A stretch of 64,000 bases of DNA from Rhynchopus sp. YZ270_cl-10 (Eukaryota > Euglenozoa > Diplonemea > Diplonemida > Diplonemidae): positions 372,001-436,000 of the forward strand of contig OZ037915.1 of the NCBI GenBank assembly GCA_964035575.1. The letters run 5' to 3'. Of the stretch, positions 10,535 to 21,476 are shown one piece after another. The position numbers and the translations under genes were made by a program. The notes under the pieces were generated by a model. The model was not told where the DNA came from and did not search any database. It worked only from the letters and a program-made list of their open reading frames with translations. Every line of letters starts with the position of its first letter. The stretch's first letter is position 1.

Positions 10535-11080
10535 TCAGGCGGTCTCCCCTTCTGATGCTGCCGTTTCCTCTTTGAGAAGAGCGTCACGGAGTTCTACAAG
10601 AAGAGTACCAAGGAGGTTCTTCCCTGTGTTAGTTGAAAGCGTGTCGTGACGCCAATCGAGGGCACCACCGTCACCCCATTGTGCGTCGTTGTGTGTGTGT
10701 TCTACGAGGAAGAGCCCTGCTGTGCTGAGAAGGGCGGCACGGCAGCTGGCGTGCTGGGTGAACTTTGCGCGCAGGGCAGTCCGCATGACCGGTACCTTTA
10801 CGGATTCCCAATCCGCTCGAAGAGGCAAAGACCGGTCTCTCCCTATCCTCGCAGCCTTCGAAGGAGAGTCTGCGTTACGTACCCTCTCCACAAGGTTCGG
10901 CTCGGTATGGAACTTCATAGCCTGGAAATAATGTTCCGTGGTAGGAAACTTGACGCCATCGATGTACACGTGGTGTGCGGAGAAGTTGGAGAAACAGCCG
11001 TAGCGGGGGTCGCGGTTGGAATAAAACCACAGATAGCCTGGTGGGGGGGTGCCGTCACAGCCGTACGCCATGGAAGACAT
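10535..11080 (-). CDS. NADAR/YbiA-like N-glycosidase domain protein
   Basis: Single-exon, 181 residues from the Met in MSSMAYGCDG; an in-frame upstream Met at 11200 would add 40 residues with no resemblance to the family, so I chose 11080. Family motifs appear in order: FSNF (30-33), EHYFQAMKF (49-57), the NDAQWGDG segment (131-138) and GKNLLGTLL (153-161). NADAR proteins cleave N-glycosidic bonds in ADP-ribose-linked or riboflavin-pathway intermediates; the substrate here cannot be read from sequence. The length equals the usual single-domain enzyme. The C-terminal ten residues are an acidic tail. It has no close neighbour and no visible intron. Confidence 0.9.
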   Translation of the reverse strand: MSSMAYGCDGTPPPGYLWFYSNRDPRYGCFSNFSAHHVYIDGVKFPTTEHYFQAMKFHTEPNLVERVRNADSPSKAARIGRDRSLPLRADWESVKVPVMRTALRAKFTQHASCRAALLSTAGLFLVEHTHNDAQWGDGGALDWRHDTLSTNTGKNLLGTLLVELRDALLKEETAASEGETA

Positions 11081-12364
11081 AGTGTTGAAAAGAGGGGGAA
11101 AAAAGGAGATGCTCCTGAAAGGGGTGGTTGGGTTGTTATGAAGATTTTGGCTTTTTTTTGGAAAAGGGTGGTATATAAAAGGGGTGCTTGTTGGAAGCAA
11201 GTTTCCTCATCTGCGAGAGGGTCGGCAACTCTAACGTCAAGGATTCTGTTGAAGGAGACAAAAAAAAAAAAAAGACGGGGGGTGAAGAAGGAGTGTTGTG
11301 CACGGAAGTGAGTTGCACATTCCGAGAGGCACAGCCCCTTCTCGAAGATCAACCCTGCGACTGGGAAAGCCACACTGCTATCGTACCTCTGCGGTCCCGG
11401 AAATACCCCAAGGAGCTCCAAGCATCCCGCGCCGTACTGATCTGTCTGTGACTACTGCCTCTTTGGGAAGGCCATGAGAGCACTGAGGGCTCAGATCATC
11501 ACGGCACATAAAATCAACTGAAGTGCCGCGGCTGACCTCCCCCCTCTGAGCTTTTCAGATAGCAGGTAGCCGGCCTCACAGCAACCTAGCCCCCCCATCG
11601 TCAGGGAGGATCTGAAATGCCTCAAGCTTCTCCTTACACACAGCTCTATAAGGAAAGTCTGCACCCATGGAGAGAGCAACGTGCAGAACACACTGACGAC
11701 AGCTGTAATTTTGTGGAGAAGATAAGATGGTGTGGTTTTTTGGCCCTTTTTGGCAGTCCTCGTCGAGGGAGATTTCACCAAATTTCTCAATCCTATTCAC
11801 ACAGATTGAATACACAGATTGAGTTGTGAAATGTTGGTCAGGAAAGAGTGATATAGGAGGAAGGGCTGTGGGGTGATTGAAACAAAAAAATGCCTTTTTT
11901 TCTTCAAAATTCGCGGGGGTGATCGCGTGATCGGGGAAGAGGAGAACCGGTATTCGTTCAAATAAAAAGAAATAAAGTTTTGGAGGAAAAAAAGATGAAC
12001 ATCTTCGAAAAAGAAACAAAACGACCTTTTTTTGATCGTGATGGGGGGGTTTTTTCTTCCTTTTTTCTTTGAAAAAGTCATGAAAGTGTGTTTGGCAGGC
12101 GCTTCTCGTTTGTTAGCGTTTTCCTTTTTTCTTTTTTTATTCTTTTTTGGCTGCTCACTTTTCGTTTTGCGCAAATCACATCCCTTAAAAGGGCAGCTAA
12201 GGTAAGAAGAATCACTAATACTTGAATGTCCCAGTGTTAAAAAAAAATGATAATAAAAATAGAGAAAATAGATGCACCAAACAGCCTCTCGTGCATAGCT
12301 CTAACAAGACAAGAGGGTTGCCACAACACAGCAAGCACTACTGCAACAAAACAAAAAAAGAAAA

Positions 12365-12405
12365 GTTTATAAGATGACCCTAAGCCTCTCGTGCTTAGCC
12401 ACCTT
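12365..12405 (+). repeat. Hairpin repeat, TATAAGATGACCC family
   Basis: TTTATAAGATGACCCTAAGC, then CTCTCGT as loop, then GCTTAGCCACCTT. CTAAGC pairs with GCTTAG and AAGATGA largely with TCACCTT. Near-identical copies lie at 2467-2507, 26411-26450 and 60265-60305. Confidence 0.85.
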
Positions 12406-15400
12406 GATCTTTTCAGAAGAAAAAAAATATATTTGACAGATGAGACTGATCGATCACCTTCAAAAAATGGGAGAATTATGGTTTTTTGTTTTGTTGACAA
12501 TCACAAAAAGAAAACCGAGACGAGATTACACAATATATTTTTTCTTTTTTTTCTTGTGTGTGGGGGTTTTTTGGGATGATGGAAGAAAGAAAAAAAAAAG
12601 AAAAATATGCACCACTTATGCCTCGCTACACCACCAGCAAAACGCAGGTAGCTTCAAAAAATAGTAGGATCGGGTAGGTAAGTAAAGTTGTTTTGTTTGA
12701 TTTATCAATCCTCCTGTTTGTCGGATGATTTGGCGCACCGTACCCGGTAATACTATTTCTCCTTTAAAGCAAGCTTCGTAGGAATAAGAACATGTCTTCT
12801 TGTGTCTCACAACACATTGATCCCTTTATTGTTATTTGCGCGGTAGATAACCACACGAACAAAGAAAGTAATGTGCCCCACAACTCAAGCTTTGTAGAAA
12901 TAAAAAAAAAAAACACATCCCGCCACCCTCTGATAATTAACTCAGATTGCATCAATGAAGAAAATCTCTGCCGTCACATTTCACAAAAAAAAAAATCGCA
13001 GTGTTTATTTCTTCCGCTGGTTCAACCCTTCTGGGAGGAAAATAAAAACGGGAAGCTGTATTGCCTAAAAAGCTTTAACAAAATGCCAAGACAACAATCC
13101 CTCCATTTTGTTTCAACAACTAGAACGGTGAACCTCTCAAAAAATCCTTCTTTTTTTTTTTTTTTTTTTTGCGATCTTTTTTTTATCAGAAAAGAGAACA
13201 CAGTTTATATTTTGTTCTATCGACACATGAGTAATTGCAAGAGTGTGGGAGAGAAGATACAAAGACAAAGTCTGTGGGAAGACAAAAAATGAGGAGGGGA
13301 AGAAAAAAAATCAAAATCAAAATCTTGGGAGAAAAATAGAAACCGACAGTCAGGATATCGAAGTAAATGAGATAAACTAAAGGAACACAAATTCACGAAC
13401 TTTTAGCAATAAAAGGGTGTTACACTATTACTTTTTCCGTTTGTCGCTCCGCAAAAGCCTTGCTACTTCTTATTTTGAATTTTTTTTTACCATTCTTTTT
13501 TTAGCGAACGGATCATGTACGGTCCTGGAACCTCCCAGAAACATGGAGTCGGCGGGCTTAATAGGAAGTTGCCTTTCCTAAACGTGCACATCTTTTTTCT
13601 TCATTTCCCCCACTGAAATAATGATAGTTTTTTGTGGTTGTTATCTGTGAAAATGAAAAATAATAAAAAAGTAACCCAAGCTAGCGGGCACGCACTGTCC
13701 CAGTGGTTTCTACTTCCTGTGGCCAACTTCAATTTTTTAAAATAAAAAAAAAACACATGAGCGGGGAATAAGAGAGGGGGAAACAGGGGTGAGGGGAAGA
13801 AAACAAAAAAAATAAAATACTGTTTTTGAATGACGAAAAAAAGTGACGAAAATGTAATCGGCATTGGCCGGTGGGAGAGGAATGAAAGAAGAGAGAAGAG
13901 AAAAAAAAACTTGAAAAAAGTGAATTCGTTAGTGCGAAAACGCCAATCTAGATGGGTAAGGCACTGACACTCCACACAGAGTTATCAAACCCTTGAAGTG
14001 CTGTTCAAACTGGCAGCTTTGCTCACAGGAAAAAAAAAACTGCAAAAAAAATCAAAACAAAAAAGAAAAGAAAAATTTGAAAGAGTGAATCATCAGAATG
14101 TGTCAAAAAAAAGGTGCAATCGAAAGAGTGAGAAAAAAAAAATCTCCAATAAAAAAAGTCGCGATAAACTCTTTCTTCTGTGGCTTTTTTTTTTTTGGAG
14201 GGGGGGTTTTTTCGAATTGCACCCGGAAAACAAATGAGAAAAATTTTACGGGCGTGACTGATGCATCTTTGATGCAACACATCGAAAAATGGATTTATTG
14301 GGAGGGGTATTCACGGTGAACGGCAGCGATGCTGTGTGTATGAATGTTTTAACGTCATATATCATCCCGAATTGACACCAGAAAAAAAAAAACAAATACA
14401 AATACAAAAGGGAGTTGTATACTTCTCTTTTGTTCCGAACAGAACTACGTGAAACCCAAGAGAAGAAAGAGGGGCACTCTTGTTTCGGAACAAAACAAAA
14501 AAAAGAAGAAAATGCAAACATCTCGAAACAGATGGCAAGCACACATAGTCAACTCCTTCATTTTTTGTTTTTGTTTTTGTTTTTTGTTTTTATTTTCCTC
14601 CTGTCTTTTTGTGAGACAATGACATAGAATTCAGATTCGCATTGTATATTCTGCTGTCCTGGTGCCCTCAAAATCCCGGTTTTTTTTCTTTTTTGCCACT
14701 ATCATTCTTGAACAATCAAACTGGGTGTGTGGGTGGACAATGGGAGAGGGGAGAGGGGAGAGAGAGAGAGAGAGAGAGCAAAACAAATATATAATTCAGG
14801 TGTAATCATTTCCTAAGTACTCCACGAGGGGAAGTTCTGGCATGAATTTTCCAATAATCACACCAGCGCAGCGAATACGATTAGGAAAAAACGAGTTGCC
14901 AGAACCCCATCCCGTATTTTTTTTTAGGAAACATTTCACACAAGACTAATCTTTTATTATCGCGCAATTTTGGTTGAGTTGCAGAAAACCCTGAAGGTAA
15001 TCAGAACCTGGAGTGGGTGGCGTGGTGTGTGATCTGGACAAAAAAAAAGGGGGTTCTTTTTGAATAGAACGAACGGACCTCACAGGCACAACCACACTCT
15101 CCAAAAAATGCAGGAAGTAGCAAACGTAGGATGCTGTCAAAATCAATTGAAGATGACAACGTCCCAACACCTCTGGGATTACATTGACACTTCCAGTAAG
15201 CTGTCCCGAGTAAGGTTTGAGGGGGGGGAACACAAAAAAAAAAAATCAAAAATCAAAAATAATCCTGTCCCTCAATCAGGGACAAGACACTTAAAAGTAA
15301 GGTCCTTTTTTGAAAAGACGTAAAAAAAAGCAAAAAAAAAAAAAGGTGCAAATTGGTATGAAATGGGGGGGGGGGTGAGGGTTCCTAAAAAAAAGAAAAG

Positions 15401-15414
15401 AAAATTAGATTCAT

Positions 15415-15443
15415 ATACTTTCAATTCACAGAATTGAAAGTAT
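15415..15443. repeat. Perfect palindrome with 13-bp arms
   Basis: ATACTTTCAATTC, a three-base loop ACA, then GAATTGAAAGTAT. It is the most perfect short hairpin in this spacer, but no second copy of equal quality was seen. Confidence 0.85.
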
Positions 15444-16377
15444 TTGAGAGGGGTCAAACACATGCACCCCTTTCTTTATTTAAAAAAAAATAGAATGTGT
15501 CTCTCGTACACATCTTTACTATTCGTTATCGCGCTGGAATACGCTATTGGGGGTGAAGAAAATATACTACATTTGTCCCGTACATTGCCGACAACTGCAA
15601 TACTCTTTTACATTCGTGTGATTCCGGCATTTGACATGGACATGTGTAGTAGTGGAGCTCATCCTGGTGTCTGCACATAAGACAACCAAGTTTTCAAATA
15701 AAATGAAGGGTTGGGTAAGATGAACCTAAGCCTCTCGTGTGCTTAGGCACCTTAATGAGAACCGGGGGAAGGAAAAATATAGCAAGAGGCGAAGCAGAGG
15801 AAAATACCGTTTATCCGGGTGGACAACGGAAAAAAGAAAGAAATTTTTTCAAAAAAAAAAAAAACCGATGAAGAAATAATTGTCCTATCGGAACAACGTT
15901 GTGTGATAAAAAACCAACAAAAAATAAATGGAGAGCAACTGGAGGGAGGCTGTTAAACAGCCTGACATAAGGTATATTTTGCAATTTTATTTTATTTTAA
16001 ATTTTATAGTCCCCTTTGTAAACCACATTGTTTTGTTCTTCCTTTTTGCTTTCAACATTTTTTATTCATTTACTTTTTTGTTGTTTGGGAGACACGCCCT
16101 ACGTGTCGGTTCTGTGGAAAGACCAGCACGGAACCACCTGCGTGCTCCCTTTTCATGTCGATCCATGAAAACTGTATCACAAGTGATACCGGGAAAAAAA
16201 GTTTGTAAATTGCGGAAGACGCAAAACAAACTCGCGAACGAAAAAAGGGTTTTTTCTGCGAAGTGGTGGTAATGGGGAGAATAAAACATTACGAAAAAAC
16301 CTCCACTCTCATTTCGCAAGCTTCATTTCCGTTTTGGTTTTCTCCTCACAGAACACCCTCATTCTTATCTTTCTTTT

Positions 16378-16540
16378 AAAAAGTGTCACTTTGTCGTTCC
16401 ATCACCCTCCCTTTTTCTTGTAGTCGTTTGCGTTGGCGTTTCCACACACGCTAATCTCCCACCTTGAAGGGTGGTGTTGCGGAGTATGGTTGGGGTTGGG
16501 TGAACGAGGCGACACGTTCCGCTCACATAGTGTGAGTGGA
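16378..16540 (+). repeat. SINE-like repeat of ~155 bp (AAAGTGTCACTTTGTCGTTCC), copy 1
   Basis: It begins AAAGTGTCACTTTGTCGTTCC, has a central GTGTTGCGGAGTATGGTTGG and ends near CCGCTCACATAGTGTG. Copies: 16885-17040 and 24756-24915 on the same strand, 37096-37245 and 44928-45062 on the other. The ends are partly self-complementary (GTGTCA.. with ..TGACAC). No coding capacity. Confidence 0.85.
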
Positions 16541-16575
16541 AGAAAAAAAACATCTGGACAGACGTCGACAACAAA

Positions 16576-16641
16576 GTGAAGTTGATAGTGCAAACGCCTC
16601 AGGGACGCAGGCACTGACACTCCGTGGGTTATCGAACCCCG
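16576..16641 (+). repeat. Hairpin repeat, GATAGTGC family, with tRNA-like TTCGA arm
   Basis: GAAGTTGATAGTGC..GCACTGACACTCC followed by GGGTTATCGAACCCC. On the minus strand the last part reads GGGGTTCGATAACCC, which resembles a tRNA T-arm/B-box. The same extension is kept at 39934-40003. Confidence 0.8.
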
Positions 16642-16884
16642 GCAACAAAAAATCCTTTGTCGTTTTCCAATATCAAAGGTGTGCGTTGTTGAATCAATGT
16701 GGTTACGTCCAAACCTTCTCACAGCAGTATCCAAGACGGAACACAATGAAAATGTGTCCCCTCAAAAAAAAAACTAAATAAAAAAAGTTAGATTATTTTG
16801 TTAGAAATTTTCGGGGAGGCTTTCCCCCAGCAATATTATGGGTAAATATTGTTCGTACAAAATGTTGGGAACGTAATAAAAAGA

Positions 16885-17040
16885 AAGTGTCATCCTTGTC
16901 GTTCCCTTACCCGCCCCTCTTTCTTGTAGTTGTTTGATGCGTTGACGCTTCCACATACACTATCTGAGTGGTGTTGCGGAGTATGGTAGGGTGAACGACA
17001 TTTGACACTTTCCGTTCATAAAATAGTGTGCGTAAAAAAA
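16885..17040 (+). repeat. SINE-like repeat of ~155 bp, copy 2
   Basis: Same order of blocks as the copy at 16378, including GTGTTGCGGAGTATGGTAGG and TTGACACTTTCCGTTCA-like end. The two copies sit about 345 bp apart in tandem orientation. Confidence 0.8.
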
Positions 17041-17624
17041 AAAATCTGTGGAACGGCTTCATTACACCAACGTTGGCCGTAGACAGAGACAGAAAGGTGT
17101 GTAACGCAATTGTGTTGCTCTCTCTTTTGTTGTTGTTGTTGTCGTCGACATTCACTTTGAGTACCCACCTTAGTGGGTACAGTTTGGACTCATATATAGG
17201 GCAACAGAGGAGCGCGTTTAACACAATATTTGTTGTTCTTTGATCTCTTTTTATTGAAAACTTGGTTTCGTAGGTTTAGTGTAGTACCCCAAGTATAACA
17301 CTATTCTTTTCTTTTTGCGGGTTCAAAAAAAAAAAACAAAAAAAAACCACCCTTTGAGGTGATGATTGCCTTTTAAAAAAAAGACCCTTTTTCTTTGCTT
17401 GTTTAAAATGCATTTGACTTTTGGGGAAAGGACAGTACAATGCATAGCAATGAAATAAAAAGAAAAAAAAAAAGAAAATGAAAAGGATGAGGGTGAGGGA
17501 ACACAGATGCGTTTTTTTTTACCCCCCTCTTTTTTTTTAAACGTGGATGTACAAAAAAGTACTTGAATTTTTAAAGTACTCGAAAGTCAAAAAAAAACCC
17601 TCTTAGTACTTGATACATCCATAT

Positions 17625-18873
17625 TGGGGTGTTCCGGGGTATGGAATTTTGGGAATTTTCATTTCAATTCACAACTTTTCACAACTCTTCACAAAAAAGT
17701 GCGTGTGAAGAGTTGTGAAGAGTTGTGAAGTTGTGAAAAGTTGTGAAGAGTTGTGAACAGTTGTGACGTGGCGAGGTCTGGGTGGTGCCTGGGCACCCAC
17801 CTACCCAGGTAGGTACAGGGCACCTTGGCGTTGCCATGACGTTGTTTGGCAACACAGGCGGTTCTGTGTGCAAAAAGTGCTTAAAACGGTGTGGCTGACC
17901 CGACAATTTGGGCCCTTTCGGACCACGTGTTTTTAGGTGTTTTTTTCAACTTTTTAATCGGTTTGCATTTTTGGGATCCGCCCGTGCAGTGGTGGGGTCA
18001 ATGTTGAAAATTGGACAATTTTATGACCACTTAAATTTTTGGAAAATATGAGCCCGGTCATTAATAGGCGGGGCCATTTTCGGATAAAATTGTCCCCAAA
18101 ATCCGGTTTGGCTTCAACACTAAACGAGGAGCACTCGTCAAGCTCTCGAAACTATGAGGAGGGCCCTGGAGGCTCTCGACCCAAGGGAGTTGACAGGTCT
18201 TGTGGGTGGGCCTTGGGAGCGTTGAAACCTTCTTTCCCCTCTGACAAAAAACTGGGGACAGCAGCAAGGGATCACCCACTTTTCGAAGTGGGTGTCGTCG
18301 TATCTAGTATAGTCTCCCGTTTAGACCCCAGCTCAGAGCAAGCAAAACAGGTCACCCCTGGCAAAAATAGCACCAAAACTTTTCTGGCGAAGCCAAGGTG
18401 CGCAACATTTCGGGTAGACCTGCGGGCTACCACTCGGAATTTTTAGCTGCCGCAGGCGCACGGTACGCTACTTTTTTATGAGTTGCGAACATGTTGAAAA
18501 AAAAAGACAACAAGCGAACTAGCCGCGGACTTCCGTCGTCCTCCTCGCACAGGGGGTGGGGTGGTACGGCCAACTTGACCCACGGACCCACGCTAGCTAG
18601 CCCTGTGCACAGCACACTTGACCTGACCAGTCCTGCAAAAAAAGCCCCCCTTTTTTTTAATCCAATTCACAACTCTTCACAACTGTTCACAACTCTTCAC
18701 AACATCTGTGTTTTTTTCATCCAAATTTTCATTTCAATTCACAACTCTTCACAACTTTTCACAACTCTTCACATAAAAATGGCAAATACTATGTTGTGAA
18801 AACTTGTGAAAACTTGTGAAAAGTTGTGAAAACTTGTGAACGTGCCCAAAATTCCACACCCCGGAACACCCCA
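17625..18873. mobile_element. Non-autonomous DNA transposon, TGGGGTGTTCC ends, 5-bp TSD
   Basis: The left end TGGGGTGTTCCGGGGT.. and the right end ..ACCCCGGAACACCCCA are inverted repeats that continue for about 29 bp with two mismatches. CATAT flanks both sides (17620-17624 and 18874-18878), a 5-bp target-site duplication. Inside each end is an array of TTCACAAC/GTTGTGAA subterminal repeats in inverted orientation. The interior has no long ORF; it holds a GGGATCCGCCCGTGCAGTGG module (from 17967) and two copies of an ACGGTACGC-like module (near 18379 and 18452). A relative with similar ends is at 43549-44842. The transposase superfamily cannot be named from this. Confidence 0.88.
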
Positions 18874-20915
18874 CATATTTTAATTTGCAAAGACGATAAA
18901 GTCTTTGTGAAAGAAACGAAAGAGACTAGAGAAAGAGATTTTATTATTTTTTTTTGGAGAGGCCAAACCAGGAGTAAAAGACAGAACACTTGAAGGCACC
19001 AAAAAAAAAAAAGGTATGTCGTATCGCGAAATGGGTGCAATACACATAAGAGAGAGGGGCGGGAAAAAAGGTACCACTTTTTCAAATAAACAACCTCGTG
19101 TCTCTGCCCCCTGTCTTTTTTTTTTGCCCCCTCCCCTTTAGCAATGTCTCACCTCTCGGTTTCCTCTCTTTTCTTTATTGCTCCAAATATTAGAAGCTTT
19201 TTCTTTTTGGATTATTTTTTTCCCATACACCGGGCATTATACCCAACGTTATTTGATACACCTTATGTTGAAAAAAACAGCAGCTGTGTAAGATGGATGG
19301 GATATTAAATGGAAAATGAAAAATGGTGTGGACGCAGACACACCGTGGGACTGACCGATACTGTACTGTAGCGAGGGCGGCCAGATTGGAGTGAAAGCAC
19401 AAAAAAAATAAAAAAGTTAGCGCACCTAAAAGCGGTCCGAACGAAGTTAGATTGGACGTAGTGACAAAAATGGGGAAAATAGGAACCAAAAAAAAAAGGG
19501 GGGAGAAAAGAAAAGAAAAGAAAAAAGAAAAAGCTGATAAGGATACCGCTAAGCTTTCAGATTGCTTAGCTACCTTACAAAAGAATGGGTGTGACGTTGG
19601 GGGTAAAAGATGATTCAGATAGAAGCAGTGTGGGGAGGAAGGGAGGAAGGGAGTTACAAATATGATTCAAATTTCGAACCTTTTAAAAAAAAATCTTTTT
19701 TTTTTCCCCAAGGCGTAAGCATGTCGGTAAGTTATTTGTGGAATTTTTTTTTGATTTTTTTCGAGAAAGTGTTAAATCCTTCATCGGAGTTGTGGGGTAT
19801 CACAGATCTTAAAAAAAGAAGTATTTTCATCATATGCAATCAATAAATTGATAGTATATGGTGAGGGATCAACAAAAATGGTCCCATCTTTCTTTTTATG
19901 TTGTGTGTTTTGCAAAACGTAGAAAAGAAAAGTAAAATGCTTCGTGCACAAGTTGAAACTTCAGTAGATTGGTTTCTGATATTAACCCTGTTTCAGTCCT
20001 AAGAATCATACAGTTGTATTCAAAAGGGTGGACATCTTCAGTGATTTCCCTTTAAATGGTGGGTGAATATCGTGAAACCGATGTTCGTGTGAACATTTGG
20101 TACCTTCTACTTCAGTTTTTTGTTTCGGGAATACACAAAATACAAAAGTTTTTTTTTTCTTTTTTCTTATTCCTTTCTCTGTCCTTACTGGATGTAATGT
20201 CTGATCACCAGGAGGAAGAGTAACCTAAAGAGTCTTGGTCTTGATGGCTGCCGTGTATACGTAAAGTATTCCGTGCAATAATTGCTACCAATCCAAACAA
20301 ATACCAACACATCCTGTCTGTGTATCAGATAGAAAACCTCAGCAAACACACAAGAAAAAGAAGAAAAAAAAAAGAGTTTTTCTTTTTTTGCAAGATGAAG
20401 AGGTAAGCCTCAATGTGCTTCAGTCACCTTCAAAAAAAAAAAAGATTGGGAAGGGAGAGTGGGTGAGAGGGCTTGCTTCGTGTGACCCACCCAGCGTTCC
20501 TTTCTCTACAGTGGAAAGGAGGGGAAAGGGGATGGACTTGAGAATTGATTTTCCTGAGTCTCCCCCTCTTTCCCCAAAAAAAATCTGTCATTTTTTTTTG
20601 TATTTGTCAAAAAATAAAATAAAATCAAGATAGAACGGTTGGTAGGATCTGTTTCTTCTCCAGAAACACAACACAAAATAACGCAATCTTTTTTTCTTCT
20701 TTTTTTATCACTGTGTTCGTATTGTTTTCATATTAAAGTATACTAAACTAAAATACGGTTCAAATATTTTCCCAAAACGGAAAAAAAACCCCACAATCAA
20801 CCTGAGAGGTTCTATTCACAATATCAAAAATAATAAGTTTTGCATTTGGTAACCGAAATCCACCTCCGCTGGAGGTTGTAAATCAGAAACTTCATTTAAT
20901 TTTTTTTTCTTTTTT

Positions 20916-21239
20916 TTAGAACTTCGCCAAAGGGGGGACGTGCTTGCGCAGGAAGGACTGGCGTTTCGTGACGGGGCTAGGGAGTTGAGCTTGCTTCTGC
21001 CCGCGGGGCTGGCTGTGCGTGGAAGAGTAACTGTTGATCATGGGTGCCTCCTCGCTGCTGTCGCTGTAGTAGCCGTCCTCCTCGTCACTGCTCTCAGCAC
21101 GCACGGATTTAAAAAATTCCTCGCGTGGCGTCTCCACATGGCTGGGCGCAGTGCTGTGTCTACTACCGTGTGCACTGTGGATGCCGTTACGCTGCTGTCC
21201 CTTGTCCGCCGCTGCCGCAATAATGTGTGAGTTTCCCAT
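20916..21239 (-). CDS. Small acidic protein of unknown function
   Basis: A 107-residue ORF with gene-like composition. It starts MGNSHIIAAA, so a glycine at position 2 could be myristoylated, though the following residues fit the motif only weakly. Residues 42-75 are rich in Ser, Asp and Glu (ESSDEEDGYYSDSSEE), typical of casein-kinase-2 sites and disorder. The C-terminus (RQSFLRKHVPPLAKF) is basic. No known domain was recognised. It lies 237 bp downstream of the end of nothing obvious and just past the stop of the zinc-finger/ankyrin gene at 21477, in the same direction. Codon use is like the neighbouring genes, which is the main reason to accept it; it could also be the last exon of a split gene. 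Confidence 0.6.
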   Translation of the reverse strand: MGNSHIIAAAADKGQQRNGIHSAHGSRHSTAPSHVETPREEFFKSVRAESSDEEDGYYSDSSEEAPMINSYSSTHSQPRGQKQAQLPSPVTKRQSFLRKHVPPLAKF

Positions 21240-21476
21240 TGTGTTTTTTTTTTTTTTGGTTTCTTTTTTGTTTTTAGGTTCCTGAATGGGTGTTGAATGG
21301 GGGAAAAGGTGGAATATTCTGTGATATTTTTATTATGTCGACAGCAATATGGGGTACTACTAGAGGAACTCCCAAGCCAAAAAAAAGCAATACAGAGAAG
21401 AACCAACCATTTTCTTTCATTTTTTCTTTCACTTTTTTCCATTAACCCCTCCGCCCTCCCTCCTCCCCCTCCCCCA

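Larger units (their letters stand above)
11081..20915. other. 10-kb gene-free spacer dense in repeats
   Basis: I see no supportable gene. It contains hairpin repeats (12365-12405, 15643-15755, 16576-16641, 19530-19575, 20390-20430), two copies of a ~155-bp SINE-like family (16378-16540 and 16885-17040), a 1.25-kb inverted-repeat element (17625-18873), a 13-bp-arm palindrome (15415-15443), and (GA)n near 14755-14779. A gene-like composition patch at 11190-11760 has only short ORFs on both strands. Confidence 0.5.

Noticed and set aside
14745-14780. (GA)n, (GT)n and homopolymer runs as features of interest
   Set aside because: Simple repeats are ordinary throughout this genome and carry no further structure.
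16576-16641. tRNA gene
   Set aside because: Only a T-arm-like hairpin is seen; no acceptor, D or anticodon arm could be placed.
17665-18840. CRISPR-like TTCACAAC repeats
   Set aside because: Repeats lack unique spacers of even length, and face each other at the ends of a transposon.
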